Positions 53,893 to 62,544 of a stretch of DNA of 64,000 bases are shown piece after piece. A program made the translations under genes and the position numbers. The DNA comes from Kordiimonadaceae bacterium. Its GTDB lineage: Bacteria; Pseudomonadota; Alphaproteobacteria; Sphingomonadales; Emcibacteraceae. The notes under the pieces were generated by a model, which did not search any database, was not told the DNA's origin, and saw only the letters and a program-made list of their open reading frames with translations. The stretch is from positions 1 to 64,000 of the forward strand of contig JACKKT010000008.1 in assembly GCA_024236295.1 (NCBI GenBank), written 5' to 3'. How positions within the stretch are numbered: position 1 is the stretch's first letter; the number at the start of each line of letters is the position of its first letter.

Positions 53893-53902
53893 TTACGTGT
53901 AA
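53893..53902. promoter_or_regulatory. TTACGTGTAA palindrome, candidate MarR operator (site 1)
   Basis: TTACGTGTAA lies in the 119-bp gap between the monooxygenase gene (minus) and the MarR gene (plus). The other divergent promoter of the locus has TTACATGTAA at 60943-60952; the match extends to TA-CTTACRTGTAA. A second inverted repeat, TTGCA-N4-TGCAA, is close by at 53910-53923. Confidence 0.55.
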
Positions 53903-53967
53903 ACTACATTTGCATGCTTGCAACTTTTCCCACCGTGGATATAGTGCTTGTAGGGAGAAAATTATAA

Positions 53968-54423
53968 ATGCCTAAATCAAGCTATACAGAGCGACAAAAA
54001 GAATCGCTTAAACTCTGGATTGAGCTGCTACGTTATTCCAGTAAACTGGAACAGATCATTGATGATAAGCTAAGACAAAATTTTAGCCAGAATATCTCAC
54101 GATTCGATGTACTTTCTCAACTGGCAAGAGAAAATAATGGCGGCCTAACCATTGGCGAACTGGCAGCAAGGCTGATTGCTTCAAAAGGAAATATTACCGG
54201 GCTTCTTGACCGAATGCAAAAAGATGGACTGATTAATAAAGAAGCCAAAGTAGATGATCGCAGAAGCTCACTGGTAAAGCTCACCAAAAAAGGGAATGGT
54301 TTATTTAAGGAAATGGCGGCAAATAATGCGCTTTGGGTTGAAGAAGCTCTAAATTCAATTGATCTAGAACATATGAAGGAATTTACCCAATTTCTTCATA
54401 ATGCCAGAATGTCCCTTGATTAA
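53968..54423 (+). CDS. MarR-family transcriptional regulator (1)
   Basis: A 151-residue winged-helix regulator. Its core is FDVLSQLAREN..GGLTIGELAARLIASKGNITGLLDRMQKDGLINKEA, with the wing at DDRRSSLVKLTKKG. MarR proteins commonly repress catabolic operons and release on binding an aromatic acid or aryl-CoA. It is transcribed away from the monooxygenase operon, with a palindrome between them, and its 3' end overlaps the end of the convergent CoA ligase gene by four bases. It probably controls the monooxygenase operon and itself. The inducer may be an aryl-CoA, by analogy. Confidence 0.92.
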   Translation: MPKSSYTERQKESLKLWIELLRYSSKLEQIIDDKLRQNFSQNISRFDVLSQLARENNGGLTIGELAARLIASKGNITGLLDRMQKDGLINKEAKVDDRRSSLVKLTKKGNGLFKEMAANNALWVEEALNSIDLEHMKEFTQFLHNARMSLD

Positions 54424-55994
54424 TCTTTCAGATCCTTGCGGAGCAGCTTACCCGTAGCAGATTTCGGAAGGGCATCGATAAATTCAATGGCCCTCGGATA
54501 TTTATAAGGGGCAATATTGGCTTTGACAAAATTCTGAATTTCTGAAATCAGATCTTTATTCTTTTCAAATCCATCATTTAAAATCACAAATGCTTTCACA
54601 ATCATGCCTCGGTCCGGGTCCTTGGCCCCAACCACTGCACATTCTTTAACCGCTTCATGGGCCATGACAGCCTGCTCCACCTCCGGCGCGGCAATATTAT
54701 AGCCAGCAGAAATGATAATATCATCACCGCGGGCCACGAACCAGAAATAGCCATCCTTATCACGTTTGAAAATATCTCCGGTAATGTTCCAGCCGTTAAT
54801 GACATAATTCTGTTGCCTATCCCCATTTAAATATCGGCAACCGGTTGGTCCTTTAACCGCTAGCCGTCCCGCTTCCTGATCGCCAAGAGGAATATTCTGA
54901 TCGTCCCAAATTTCGGCCTGATATCCTGGCACGGGCTTTCCGGTTGAACCGGGACGAATTTCCCCACCGGATGCAGAAATAAAAACATGAATCATTTCAG
55001 TTGCGCCTATTCCGTCAATCAGCCTTATACCCGTGGCATCATAAAATTTATCGGAGATTTGCAGCGATAAGTTCTCACCCGCTGAAACACATGTTTTAAG
55101 ACTTGAAATTTCGCGACCTTCAAGTTTTTCCGCGAGAACCTTATAAGCAGTAGGAGCCGTAAAAAGGGTCGTCACTTTAAATTTTTCAATTGTATCAAGT
55201 ATTATATCCGGACCAGCCCCTTTGAAATAAGCAACAGCCGCACCAAACCGGGCCGGAAACACTAGGAGTCCGCCTAGGCCAAAAGTAAAGGCAAGCGGTG
55301 GCGAACCGCAAAAAACATCTCCGGGTAATGGTTTTAGCGTATATTTTGCAAAACTATCGGCCATTGCCAGTATATCACGATGAAAATGCATGGTCGCTTT
55401 GGGCAACCCAGTTGTTCCTGAGGTGAATGCAAGCAGCGCAACATCATCAGAGGCCGTTTTGACAGCCTCAAACTGCCCTGATTTTTTCTTCATCGCCGCT
55501 TCCATATCCGAGTAGGATAAGACACTCCTTGCTTTTCCCTGACAACTTTCAAAAACATCGATCGGAAGATTATCTTCAATGATAATAATGTCAGGTTGAC
55601 CAACGGTAATGATACCGTCTAATTCCTTTTGCCTGAGCATCGTCATTGTGGTGATAACTATACCACCTGCTTTTAGCACCCCGTACCAGAGGGCCGCCAG
55701 CATAGGTGTATTATTACCCCGCAGCAAAACCCGGTTGCCCGGCACCAGACCGAAATTATCACAAAGCACAGCAGCAACACTGTTTGCATTCTTGTTCAGA
55801 TCATCATAACTCCAGACAATATCATCCATATAAATGGCCGGACGATTGTTAAACCCGTTATTCAGCAATTCCTCAGCGGCATTCAGGACATCCGGATAGG
55901 GTGGTACATTTTTATCAAATATAAATTCTGGCCATGTCGCCCGGTCGGGAAGACGGTCAGCAGCAAATCTGTCAATGTGAGCGCTTTTTGTCAT
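54420..55994 (-). CDS. AMP-dependent aryl-CoA ligase, 2-aminobenzoate-CoA ligase type
   Basis: A 524-residue ANL-family ligase. The P-loop is LLAFTSGTTGLPKATMHFHRD near residue 190, with the later motifs GATEMIHVFIS, GWNITGDIFKRDKDGYFWFVARGDDII and the C-terminal catalytic Lys in KSATGKLLRKDL. The benzoate/2-aminobenzoate-CoA ligase group fits the neighbouring 2-aminobenzoyl-CoA monooxygenase. It would activate free anthranilate with ATP and CoA. The ATG at 55994 opens the protein; an upstream in-frame TTG would overlap the MarR gene. It is the last gene of the operon that starts at the cyclase gene. Confidence 0.87.
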   Translation of the reverse strand: MTKSAHIDRFAADRLPDRATWPEFIFDKNVPPYPDVLNAAEELLNNGFNNRPAIYMDDIVWSYDDLNKNANSVAAVLCDNFGLVPGNRVLLRGNNTPMLAALWYGVLKAGGIVITTMTMLRQKELDGIITVGQPDIIIIEDNLPIDVFESCQGKARSVLSYSDMEAAMKKKSGQFEAVKTASDDVALLAFTSGTTGLPKATMHFHRDILAMADSFAKYTLKPLPGDVFCGSPPLAFTFGLGGLLVFPARFGAAVAYFKGAGPDIILDTIEKFKVTTLFTAPTAYKVLAEKLEGREISSLKTCVSAGENLSLQISDKFYDATGIRLIDGIGATEMIHVFISASGGEIRPGSTGKPVPGYQAEIWDDQNIPLGDQEAGRLAVKGPTGCRYLNGDRQQNYVINGWNITGDIFKRDKDGYFWFVARGDDIIISAGYNIAAPEVEQAVMAHEAVKECAVVGAKDPDRGMIVKAFVILNDGFEKNKDLISEIQNFVKANIAPYKYPRAIEFIDALPKSATGKLLRKDLKD

Positions 55995-55996
55995 AA

Positions 55997-56470
55997 TCAA
56001 CTGCTTTTATTCAAATTTTTTCTTATCTTCATCAATATATGCGTAAAGGATACTATATCTTCATCGGCAATACCGTCAAATGCTTCCTCATAGATTTCAG
56101 CGGCAAGTTTTTGAAGTTCAATGATACTTCTTTTGCCTATTTCCGTTATAAAAACCTCAATCACCCGGTTATCATCTGGAAAGGGCACCCTTTTAACCAG
56201 CTCATCCTTTTCCATACGGGTAAGGATACGGGTGATGGTGGAAATTTTGGTTACTGACCTTCTAGCAAGCTCTCCTACCGAGCTTGGGTTTTTATCATCC
56301 AGGAGCATTAAAATGCGCCAGGTCGGCTGATCCATTTTAAGCCTTTTAAGCTTTAAAGACATTTGTTCTATGTATGTTGCGGATGTTCTGTTCAGATTAT
56401 AAAGCGGATAGTCGTCCAGTCGAAAATCAGGATGATCCGGCCCATGTAAACTCACCTTGCCTGCTGTCAT
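55997..56470 (-). CDS. MarR-family transcriptional regulator (2)
   Basis: A 157-residue winged-helix protein with MDQPTWRILMLLDDKNPSSVGELARRSVTKISTITRILTRMEKDELV and the wing DDNRVIEVFITEIGK. It is embedded in the operon between the oxidoreductase beta subunit gene (44-base overlap) and the CoA ligase gene (two-base gap), so it is made with the enzymes it may control. A second MarR gene lies 1.6 kb away on the other strand. Candidate targets are the divergent promoters at 53849-53967 and 60829-60973, which share a palindrome. Confidence 0.9.
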   Translation of the reverse strand: MTAGKVSLHGPDHPDFRLDDYPLYNLNRTSATYIEQMSLKLKRLKMDQPTWRILMLLDDKNPSSVGELARRSVTKISTITRILTRMEKDELVKRVPFPDDNRVIEVFITEIGKRSIIELQKLAAEIYEEAFDGIADEDIVSFTHILMKIRKNLNKSS

Positions 56471-57923
56471 TATTGTCTATCTCTTCTGTCCCTATTAAAC
56501 TATTAAATTCTGTTCCTTTTTCTCCAAGGAGTGCTGCATCAATCAATGCTGCAACATTATCTGCTGTTATTTTCTCTTCTTTTTCAATCGCAGCCATAAT
56601 ACGCGAGAAACGATTTATGCCACGCGCGTGGGTATCGCCATATCCCTTAATCAGACGCGGACATTTTGCAATTTCCATAGCTAGAGCAGTATTATTTTCA
56701 GCGTATTTTTCAACCATCCCAAGCCAAGCTAAAATTCTTCTATTCTCCATCTCAAACCGTAATGAGCGCTGCCGCATGAACCGTAAATTTGCAACTATCC
56801 TTAAAATAAAATATCCCACTATGGTTTTTGGCCTGATAATGCGGCCTTTTGAAAATAAGGGTGAAAATATTTTCCTCATGACGGATGACCCTGCCATTGC
56901 ACGACCCAGCGCCGCGGGCAGGATATCGGTAAATTCCTCAAACCGGGGATGGAAATAATCGTGGCCGTACCAGATTTGGCCTTCAGCCGCTCGGATTTCA
57001 TGGGCGACAACCACGGATCTTTGAAGTCGGGTTTTCAAATCCGCAACCCTGACCACATCTTCAAACCCCATCCAAAGGGCGAGGTACTTCGCCACTTCAG
57101 TTTTTATTTTTATATCCCTAAACTTTTCAAGGCGATCAAGATATAGATGGGCATAGTCCACATCCTGATAATCGACCAGCCGGTGAACGCCATATGTTGC
57201 AATGGCTCTTGTCTCTGCTGGAAGTTTCTCTATCCGGTCGCCCAGGGGAGAGGGGGACATGCTGATGCCTTTCCTGCAAGTCGGAATTTCATGCTGATCT
57301 GTCCCACTGGCATTTTGAAAGCCAAGATTGAACCCCGCAAGGTTGGATTCTACAGACCGACCTGATTTTCGGATCGTATCCTCGTACGCCTTTTTCTCAA
57401 ACGGGAGTGCCTCCGACCCGGCAAGTGCCCCGAAAAGTACGCTTGAAATAACACTGGACGTTTTCTGGACGGCCGCGTCCATATCAAACAGGACGAGTTT
57501 TTTTGAAGCTTTTTTAAGGGCTTCTCTTACCTGAGCGCCATCCAGGCGGCCATCACCCATCTGTTCCTTTTCACCAATGGCATACACCCGGTGATCCGAA
57601 GCGATAAGTGTTGTTCTGTCCGGAGTAATGATGCCGCGGTTTACCGCCCGCCCGGCTTCCATCAGTTCGGACGCCAGACAGATATCCACATCCCCTGCAA
57701 CGGGCATAAGGGCGAGCACCGGTTCCCGCCCTTCCTTTTCAATCAGATTTTCGGGGAAAAGCTCAATGGCATAAATGGTCGCCCCAGTACGCTGGGCAAC
57801 CCCGGCAATGGCCGTATACTGTGCTCTAAAGCCGTTTGCTTCCGCAAGCTCTACAATCCAGTTGCTGAGAACTCCGCCCCCCTGACCGCCCAGAGCGGCT
57901 ATGGCAATTGAAATTCTGCTCAT
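56427..57923 (-). CDS. Indolepyruvate-type 2-oxoacid:ferredoxin oxidoreductase, beta subunit
   Basis: A 498-residue protein. Residues 1-190 form the pyruvate/ketoisovalerate oxidoreductase gamma-type domain (AIAALGGQGGGVLSNWIVELAE, YTAIAGVAQRTGATIYAIEL), and the rest is the long extension (DUF6537 type) found in proteobacterial indolepyruvate oxidoreductases. With the alpha subunit it decarboxylates an aryl 2-oxo acid to an aryl-CoA and reduces ferredoxin. It overlaps the alpha gene by four bases. Next to an isatin-hydrolase-like gene and 2-aminobenzoyl-CoA enzymes, isatinate (2-aminophenylglyoxylate) is a strong candidate substrate, by inference. Confidence 0.9.
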   Translation of the reverse strand: MSRISIAIAALGGQGGGVLSNWIVELAEANGFRAQYTAIAGVAQRTGATIYAIELFPENLIEKEGREPVLALMPVAGDVDICLASELMEAGRAVNRGIITPDRTTLIASDHRVYAIGEKEQMGDGRLDGAQVREALKKASKKLVLFDMDAAVQKTSSVISSVLFGALAGSEALPFEKKAYEDTIRKSGRSVESNLAGFNLGFQNASGTDQHEIPTCRKGISMSPSPLGDRIEKLPAETRAIATYGVHRLVDYQDVDYAHLYLDRLEKFRDIKIKTEVAKYLALWMGFEDVVRVADLKTRLQRSVVVAHEIRAAEGQIWYGHDYFHPRFEEFTDILPAALGRAMAGSSVMRKIFSPLFSKGRIIRPKTIVGYFILRIVANLRFMRQRSLRFEMENRRILAWLGMVEKYAENNTALAMEIAKCPRLIKGYGDTHARGINRFSRIMAAIEKEEKITADNVAALIDAALLGEKGTEFNSLIGTEEIDNNDSRQGEFTWAGSS

Positions 57924-60049
57924 ACAAGCCCCGCCTTTTCCAGTCGTTTCTGGCGTTTCTTCTCAGCCTTGAGCTGGAAATTGCCGATAACCCATGCCCG
58001 AATGCCCGCTTTAATTTTATCCCAGCTGGATGGATTATAAATTAGTGTTACTTTTGAAAATGATGGACACAACACGGAAGCATGGGCCACCTCACCACAA
58101 TGGCCGCAGCCAACACAGCTGTTATCAACATAGGCGACAGGGTCTGATTTAAGCGGATCCGGATTTTCTTTTAGTGTTAATGAAGGGCATCCTGACATCC
58201 GGATACAACTGTGATCGCCTGTACAAGTTTCACTATCCACATAAAAACGGTCCCGTTCCATCCGTTTTCCTGCCAGTACTGCACGGTTAAATTCAGGCTT
58301 CACCCGACGTTGCCGATTAAGCTGACATTCCCCTTTGGCAATGATGACTTTTGGCCCACGCAGCTTTGTCGTCATGGCATCAAGAAGGGTCTTATGCATT
58401 TCCACCAAATCATAAGTGCGGACCGTTTTAACCCATTTTACCCCGACCCCTTTTACAGCCTCGGCGATATCATGCTGGGTGCTTCGTTTTTCATGATCCC
58501 CCATTGAGGATAAAAGATCCTGTCCCCCGGTTGCCGCCGTATAATTATTATCAACAATCATCAACACATTGTCGGTCTGGTTAAAAACCGCGTTGCCAAC
58601 ACCGCTAGTCAGGCCATTATGCCAAAAGCCGCCATCCCCCATAATCGACAGGGTCCGTTTTCCGGCATCCTTGTTAAATGCCGACGCTCCGGCCCAGCCA
58701 AGACCGTAACCCATTGTTGTATTGCCGATATTAAACGGCGGCAAAATTGAAAACAGATGACAGCCAATATCCGCACTAACATGGAAAGGGCCAATATCTT
58801 TTTCGACCAGCTGAATGGCCGTGAACATCGGACGTTCGGGGCATCCGGTACAAAATCCCGCCGGGCGATCGGGCACTTTAATCGGGGGGAATTTTGATGC
58901 TGAAAATGTTTTGTCTTTTAATAACCCTGCTTTACGCGCAAATTTTTCAAATCCCCTTTTAATCACGTCACTGGTATATTCGCCAATATCTGTGATCATG
59001 TCCTTGCCATTAAGTATTGTATCACTTCCGGCATGACGCAAGATCATATTCAGTTCCTGTTCAATGTAATTGGGATGACCTTCCTCAACCAGTAATACGG
59101 CTTTTTTATCTCTGGCAAAATCAAGGATTTCACTGTCAATCACCGGATAGGTAACATTCATCACATAAATTGGCAGCTTTGCTTCACCGAAACTGTTGCT
59201 TAAACCTAAAAGTTCCAAGGCTCTAATTAAGCTGTTATAAAGCCCGCCCTGAACGATAATGCCATAATCGCCCATTTCCGCCCCAAGTAGCTCATTAAGC
59301 TTTCTTGATTTTATAAATTCAATAGCAGCCGGCAGACGTTTGGTCAGTTTTTCATGTTCATGCAGGTAATTGGCGGGCGGCAACACTATCCGGGAAGTAT
59401 CCCGGTTGGGGTTTTCCATAGCATCCTGCAGGGTAAAATCCGGACGTTTATTATTTTTGGCTGTAAAGCGACCATAAACATGGCAGGCGCGAATGCGAAG
59501 CTCAAGAAGAACAGGCGTATTTGAACTTTCCGAAAGCTCAAATCCTGTTTCAACGGCATCCACAATTGACGTTAGATTAGGACGGGGATCAAGCAGCCAC
59601 ATTTGTGATTTCATGGCAAAGGCATGGCTACGTTCCTGCATGATTGAGGAACCTTCGCCGTAATCCTCACCGACAATGACAAGCGCACCTCCTGTTACCC
59701 CGCCAGAGGCCACATTGGCAAGAGCATCACTGGCCACATTGGTCCCCACCGTTGATTTCCAGGTTACTGCGCCGCGTAGCGGATAATTAACCGATGCCGC
59801 CAGCATTGCTGCTGCTGTCGCTTCACTGGCAGAGGTTTCAAAATGAATGTTAAGTTCATTCATAATGTCTTCTGCATCCGCCAGCACATCCATCAGATGG
59901 GAAATAGGAGACCCCTGATAGCCGCCGACATAGGATACACCCGCCTGCAGAAGGCCTTTGGTGACCGCAAGGATGCCTTCCCCGCGAAATTCATCGCCTT
60001 CGCCGAGCCTTAATTTTTCAACTTCTTTTTTAAATGACCGTTCCGCCAT
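57920..60049 (-). CDS. Indolepyruvate-type 2-oxoacid:ferredoxin oxidoreductase, alpha subunit
   Basis: A 709-residue TPP-dependent subunit with the oxidoreductase N-terminal domain (GNVASDALANVASGGVTGGALVIVGEDYG partly shown; VSYVGGYQGSPISHLMD). The TPP domain has CTGCPERPMF near residue 400 and IMGDGGFWHNGLTSGVGNAVFNQTDNVLMIVDNNYTAATGG (partial). A C-terminal ferredoxin domain ends with CVGCGHCGEVAHASVLCPS, a 4Fe-4S site; a second, less regular cysteine set lies just before it. It catalyses oxidative decarboxylation of an aryl 2-oxo acid to the acyl-CoA. Its start overlaps the cyclase stop by one base. Confidence 0.92.
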   Translation of the reverse strand: MAERSFKKEVEKLRLGEGDEFRGEGILAVTKGLLQAGVSYVGGYQGSPISHLMDVLADAEDIMNELNIHFETSASEATAAAMLAASVNYPLRGAVTWKSTVGTNVASDALANVASGGVTGGALVIVGEDYGEGSSIMQERSHAFAMKSQMWLLDPRPNLTSIVDAVETGFELSESSNTPVLLELRIRACHVYGRFTAKNNKRPDFTLQDAMENPNRDTSRIVLPPANYLHEHEKLTKRLPAAIEFIKSRKLNELLGAEMGDYGIIVQGGLYNSLIRALELLGLSNSFGEAKLPIYVMNVTYPVIDSEILDFARDKKAVLLVEEGHPNYIEQELNMILRHAGSDTILNGKDMITDIGEYTSDVIKRGFEKFARKAGLLKDKTFSASKFPPIKVPDRPAGFCTGCPERPMFTAIQLVEKDIGPFHVSADIGCHLFSILPPFNIGNTTMGYGLGWAGASAFNKDAGKRTLSIMGDGGFWHNGLTSGVGNAVFNQTDNVLMIVDNNYTAATGGQDLLSSMGDHEKRSTQHDIAEAVKGVGVKWVKTVRTYDLVEMHKTLLDAMTTKLRGPKVIIAKGECQLNRQRRVKPEFNRAVLAGKRMERDRFYVDSETCTGDHSCIRMSGCPSLTLKENPDPLKSDPVAYVDNSCVGCGHCGEVAHASVLCPSFSKVTLIYNPSSWDKIKAGIRAWVIGNFQLKAEKKRQKRLEKAGLV

Positions 60050-60828
60050 CAGGCCATCGTCAGGGCCAGCACGCGAAGCGGACTTCCTGAGCCGTTTTCA
60101 ATTTTAAGGGGCGGAGCAATAACAATTGACCCCGTGGCTGGCAGCTTATCTAGATTGGTAAGGCTTGCGAGACCATATTTATTGGCACCATGCATCATTG
60201 AATGAGCCGGAAAAGGCACTTCAAACATCGCCGCCTGTCCGGCATCGGTTCCAACCGTCTCCACCCCCCAGCCCAGAACATCCTTTTCAATCAGATATTC
60301 AATGCAGCAAGCTGACGGGCCGGGTGAATGCGGCCCTGTTTCATCAGCGTTCAGAAAATTATCCCTGCCCACCAGTTTCAGCCAGTCAGTGCGCATCAAT
60401 ACCCAGGACCCGGCTTGAATGTCTCCATGTTTTTTTTCCCATGCTTTAACCCCGTCAGCTGTAAGCAGGTAGTCATTATCATTCGCCACTTCGTCTGAAC
60501 AATCAATAACACAGGCTGGTCCTACAAGATTTTGAGGGGGAATGGTATCCGTGCCACCATTGGCATAATCCTTACCGCTTACCCAGTGAATTGGCGCATC
60601 AAAATGGGTGCCGGTATGCTCCCCCAGTGTAATTGTATTCCAATACCAGGCCGGTCCATTATCATCGTATTTTGATATTTCCTGCATGGAAAATGGTGGT
60701 GAGTTAACGGCGATTTCTTCCGGCAAATGAATAATCGGGGTATCGGGGCCAAGCACTTGCGTAAGATCAACAACTTTCACTTTTCCTGATATCAACCCGG
60801 CGGCCAGATCGTTTAATATATTGCTCAT
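60049..60828 (-). CDS. Cyclase-family metal hydrolase, candidate isatin hydrolase
   Basis: A 259-residue member of the cyclase/kynurenine formamidase family. The metal motif GEHTGTHFDAPIHW gives His71, His75, Asp77 and His81. Isatin hydrolases and kynurenine formamidases both belong here. At 259 residues it is longer than typical bacterial KynB (about 210) and closer in size to isatin hydrolase. Operon position strengthens that reading: it is first, directly followed by a 2-oxoacid:ferredoxin oxidoreductase able to use the product isatinate, then an anthranilate-type CoA ligase. N-formylkynurenine hydrolysis remains the alternative. Divergent from an SDR gene. Confidence 0.85.
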   Translation of the reverse strand: MSNILNDLAAGLISGKVKVVDLTQVLGPDTPIIHLPEEIAVNSPPFSMQEISKYDDNGPAWYWNTITLGEHTGTHFDAPIHWVSGKDYANGGTDTIPPQNLVGPACVIDCSDEVANDNDYLLTADGVKAWEKKHGDIQAGSWVLMRTDWLKLVGRDNFLNADETGPHSPGPSACCIEYLIEKDVLGWGVETVGTDAGQAAMFEVPFPAHSMMHGANKYGLASLTNLDKLPATGSIVIAPPLKIENGSGSPLRVLALTMA

Positions 60829-60877
60829 AATTGAATTCTCCCTTTTTATCCATTTTCACACGAATCATTTGATTTTG

Positions 60878-60895
60878 CAAATAATATCATATTTG
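60878..60895. promoter_or_regulatory. CAAATA-N6-TATTTG inverted repeat
   Basis: Perfect six-base arms (60878-60883 and 60890-60895) in the 145-bp divergent region between the cyclase and SDR genes, 50-67 bases upstream of the cyclase ATG. Possible second operator for the cyclase operon. Confidence 0.35.
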
Positions 60896-60942
60896 ATGTC
60901 AGATGAATAATTTGCTTGCTCCTACGCGCTTCTCTTTTTACC

Positions 60943-60952
60943 TTACATGTAA
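60943..60952. promoter_or_regulatory. TTACATGTAA palindrome, candidate MarR operator (site 2)
   Basis: A perfect ten-base palindrome 22 bases upstream of the SDR ATG. It matches site 1 (53893-53902) except for the central base pair A/G, with shared flank TA-CTTAC. Its presence in both divergent promoters of the locus suggests a common regulator, probably one of the two MarR proteins. Confidence 0.55.
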
Positions 60953-60973
60953 TGATATTATGAAAGGGTCTTT

Positions 60974-61723
60974 ATGTCATTATCCAATAAACACGCAGTG
61001 GTCACCGGTGGGGCAACAGGCATCGGCCTTGCCATTACTAAAGCCTTGGTGGCTGAAGGGGCTTGCGTGACCATCATGGGCAGAAATAAGGACCGACTGG
61101 AACAGGTCGCAATAACCAGCGACAAGATCTATGCTGAACAGGTTGATGTAACCGATAAAAACAGCGTGGAACAGGCCTTTGCAAATGCGTCCAAAAGAGC
61201 CCCACTATCAATACTGGTCAATAATGCCGGCGCCGCCAAAGCCGCGCCTTTTAATAAAACATCTCTCGACGACTGGGAAAATACACTGTCCGTGAATTTA
61301 ACCAGCGTATATTTGACTACCAGCGCCGCTTATAATGACATTATTAACGCTGATCATGGCCGTATTATTAATATTGCCAGTACCGCAGGGGTCGAAGGCT
61401 GCGCCTATACCACCGCTTATTCCGCCTCAAAACACGGGGTGGTGGGACTGACAAAATCGCTGGCGCTCGAGCTTATAAAAACCAATGTCACCGTCAATGC
61501 CATTTGCCCCGGATTTACCAATACCGATATGGTCGAGCAATCAATTATAAATGTTATGGAAAAAACTGGCAGAAACAGGCAGGATGCGTTAGCAGGCATT
61601 TTAAAAGCCGCCAATCAGAAGCGGCTGGTCGAACCAGAGGAAATTGCGAGACTTGTGATTAAATTATGCCAAGTAAAAAGCGATAATATTAACGGACAGG
61701 CTATTGTTGTTGATGGTAATTAA
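60974..61723 (+). CDS. Short-chain dehydrogenase/reductase
   Basis: A 249-residue classical SDR with cofactor motif TGGATGIG near residues 11-18, NNAG around residue 87 and the catalytic Tyr149-x3-Lys153 (YSASK). It oxidises an alcohol or reduces a ketone with NAD(P). It is the first gene of the plus-strand operon SDR-crotonase-acyl-CoA dehydrogenase-RidA, divergent from the cyclase operon. Two roles fit: oxidation of dioxindole to isatin ahead of the hydrolase, or reduction/oxidation of the oxo-cyclohexene-CoA after the monooxygenase. The sequence does not decide between them. Confidence 0.92.
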   Translation: MSLSNKHAVVTGGATGIGLAITKALVAEGACVTIMGRNKDRLEQVAITSDKIYAEQVDVTDKNSVEQAFANASKRAPLSILVNNAGAAKAAPFNKTSLDDWENTLSVNLTSVYLTTSAAYNDIINADHGRIINIASTAGVEGCAYTTAYSASKHGVVGLTKSLALELIKTNVTVNAICPGFTNTDMVEQSIINVMEKTGRNRQDALAGILKAANQKRLVEPEEIARLVIKLCQVKSDNINGQAIVVDGN

Positions 61724-61734
61724 AGGACAGAAAA

Positions 61735-62544
61735 ATGAACCCTGAAAGCTATAAACCTGAACATTTTCGTTGGTCCTATGAAGGGGGTATCGCAACCATA
61801 AGCCTTAACCGACCGGATCGAAAAAACCCTCTTACATTTGAGAGTTATGCCGAGCTTCGCGACCTATTTCGTGCCCTTCAATATATCAAAGAATTGAAAG
61901 TTATAATTTTTGGCCCAAATGGGGGAAATTTTTCGTCCGGCGGCGACGTCCATGACATTATCGGACCACTTATAAAAATGGATATGACAGAGCTGCTGGA
62001 TTTTACCCGCATGACTGGCGATTTGGTCAAAGCAATCCGTTCCTGCCCACAACCCGTCATTGCGGCAGTTGACGGCATTTCCGTTGGAGCCGGGGCCATC
62101 ATTCCCATGGCAAGCGATCTTAGGATCGGTACGCCGGACTGTAAAACTGCTTTTCTGTTTAATAAAGTGGGCCTTGCCGGATGTGATATGGGAGCCTGCG
62201 CCATATTGCCGCGAATTATCGGGCAGGGCCGCGCATCGGAGCTTTTATTTTTAGGGAGAACCATGTCCGGTGAAGAAGGAGAGAAATGGGGATATTTCAA
62301 CCAGCTTACTGAACCGGATGAGTTACTGGATACGGCCATGAACATGGCCCGTAAAATAGCAAGCGGCCCCACTTTTGCCAATGGCATAACCAAAAATCAA
62401 CTTAATCATGAATGGAATATGGGACTGGATTCTGCCATTGAGGCCGAAGCACAGGCCCAGGCAATATGCATGCAGACAAAAGATTTTGAACGGGCCTACC
62501 ATGCCTTCGTCAAAAAAGAAAAACCGGTTTTTGAGGGCGATTAA
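61735..62544 (+). CDS. Enoyl-CoA hydratase/isomerase (crotonase) family protein, atypical active site
   Basis: A 269-residue crotonase-fold protein. The oxyanion-hole segment NGGNFSSGGDVHDI is present. The two catalytic glutamates of true enoyl-CoA hydratases are not: the first position falls in VGAGAIIPMASDLR and the second in KVGLAGCDMGACAILPRIIG, where Asp appears instead. It may therefore be an isomerase, hydrolase or ring-opening enzyme acting on a CoA ester rather than a standard hydratase. It sits 12 bases after the SDR gene and overlaps the acyl-CoA dehydrogenase start by one base. A role in opening or rearranging the reduced 2-aminobenzoyl-CoA ring is inferred. Confidence 0.88.
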   Translation: MNPESYKPEHFRWSYEGGIATISLNRPDRKNPLTFESYAELRDLFRALQYIKELKVIIFGPNGGNFSSGGDVHDIIGPLIKMDMTELLDFTRMTGDLVKAIRSCPQPVIAAVDGISVGAGAIIPMASDLRIGTPDCKTAFLFNKVGLAGCDMGACAILPRIIGQGRASELLFLGRTMSGEEGEKWGYFNQLTEPDELLDTAMNMARKIASGPTFANGITKNQLNHEWNMGLDSAIEAEAQAQAICMQTKDFERAYHAFVKKEKPVFEGD

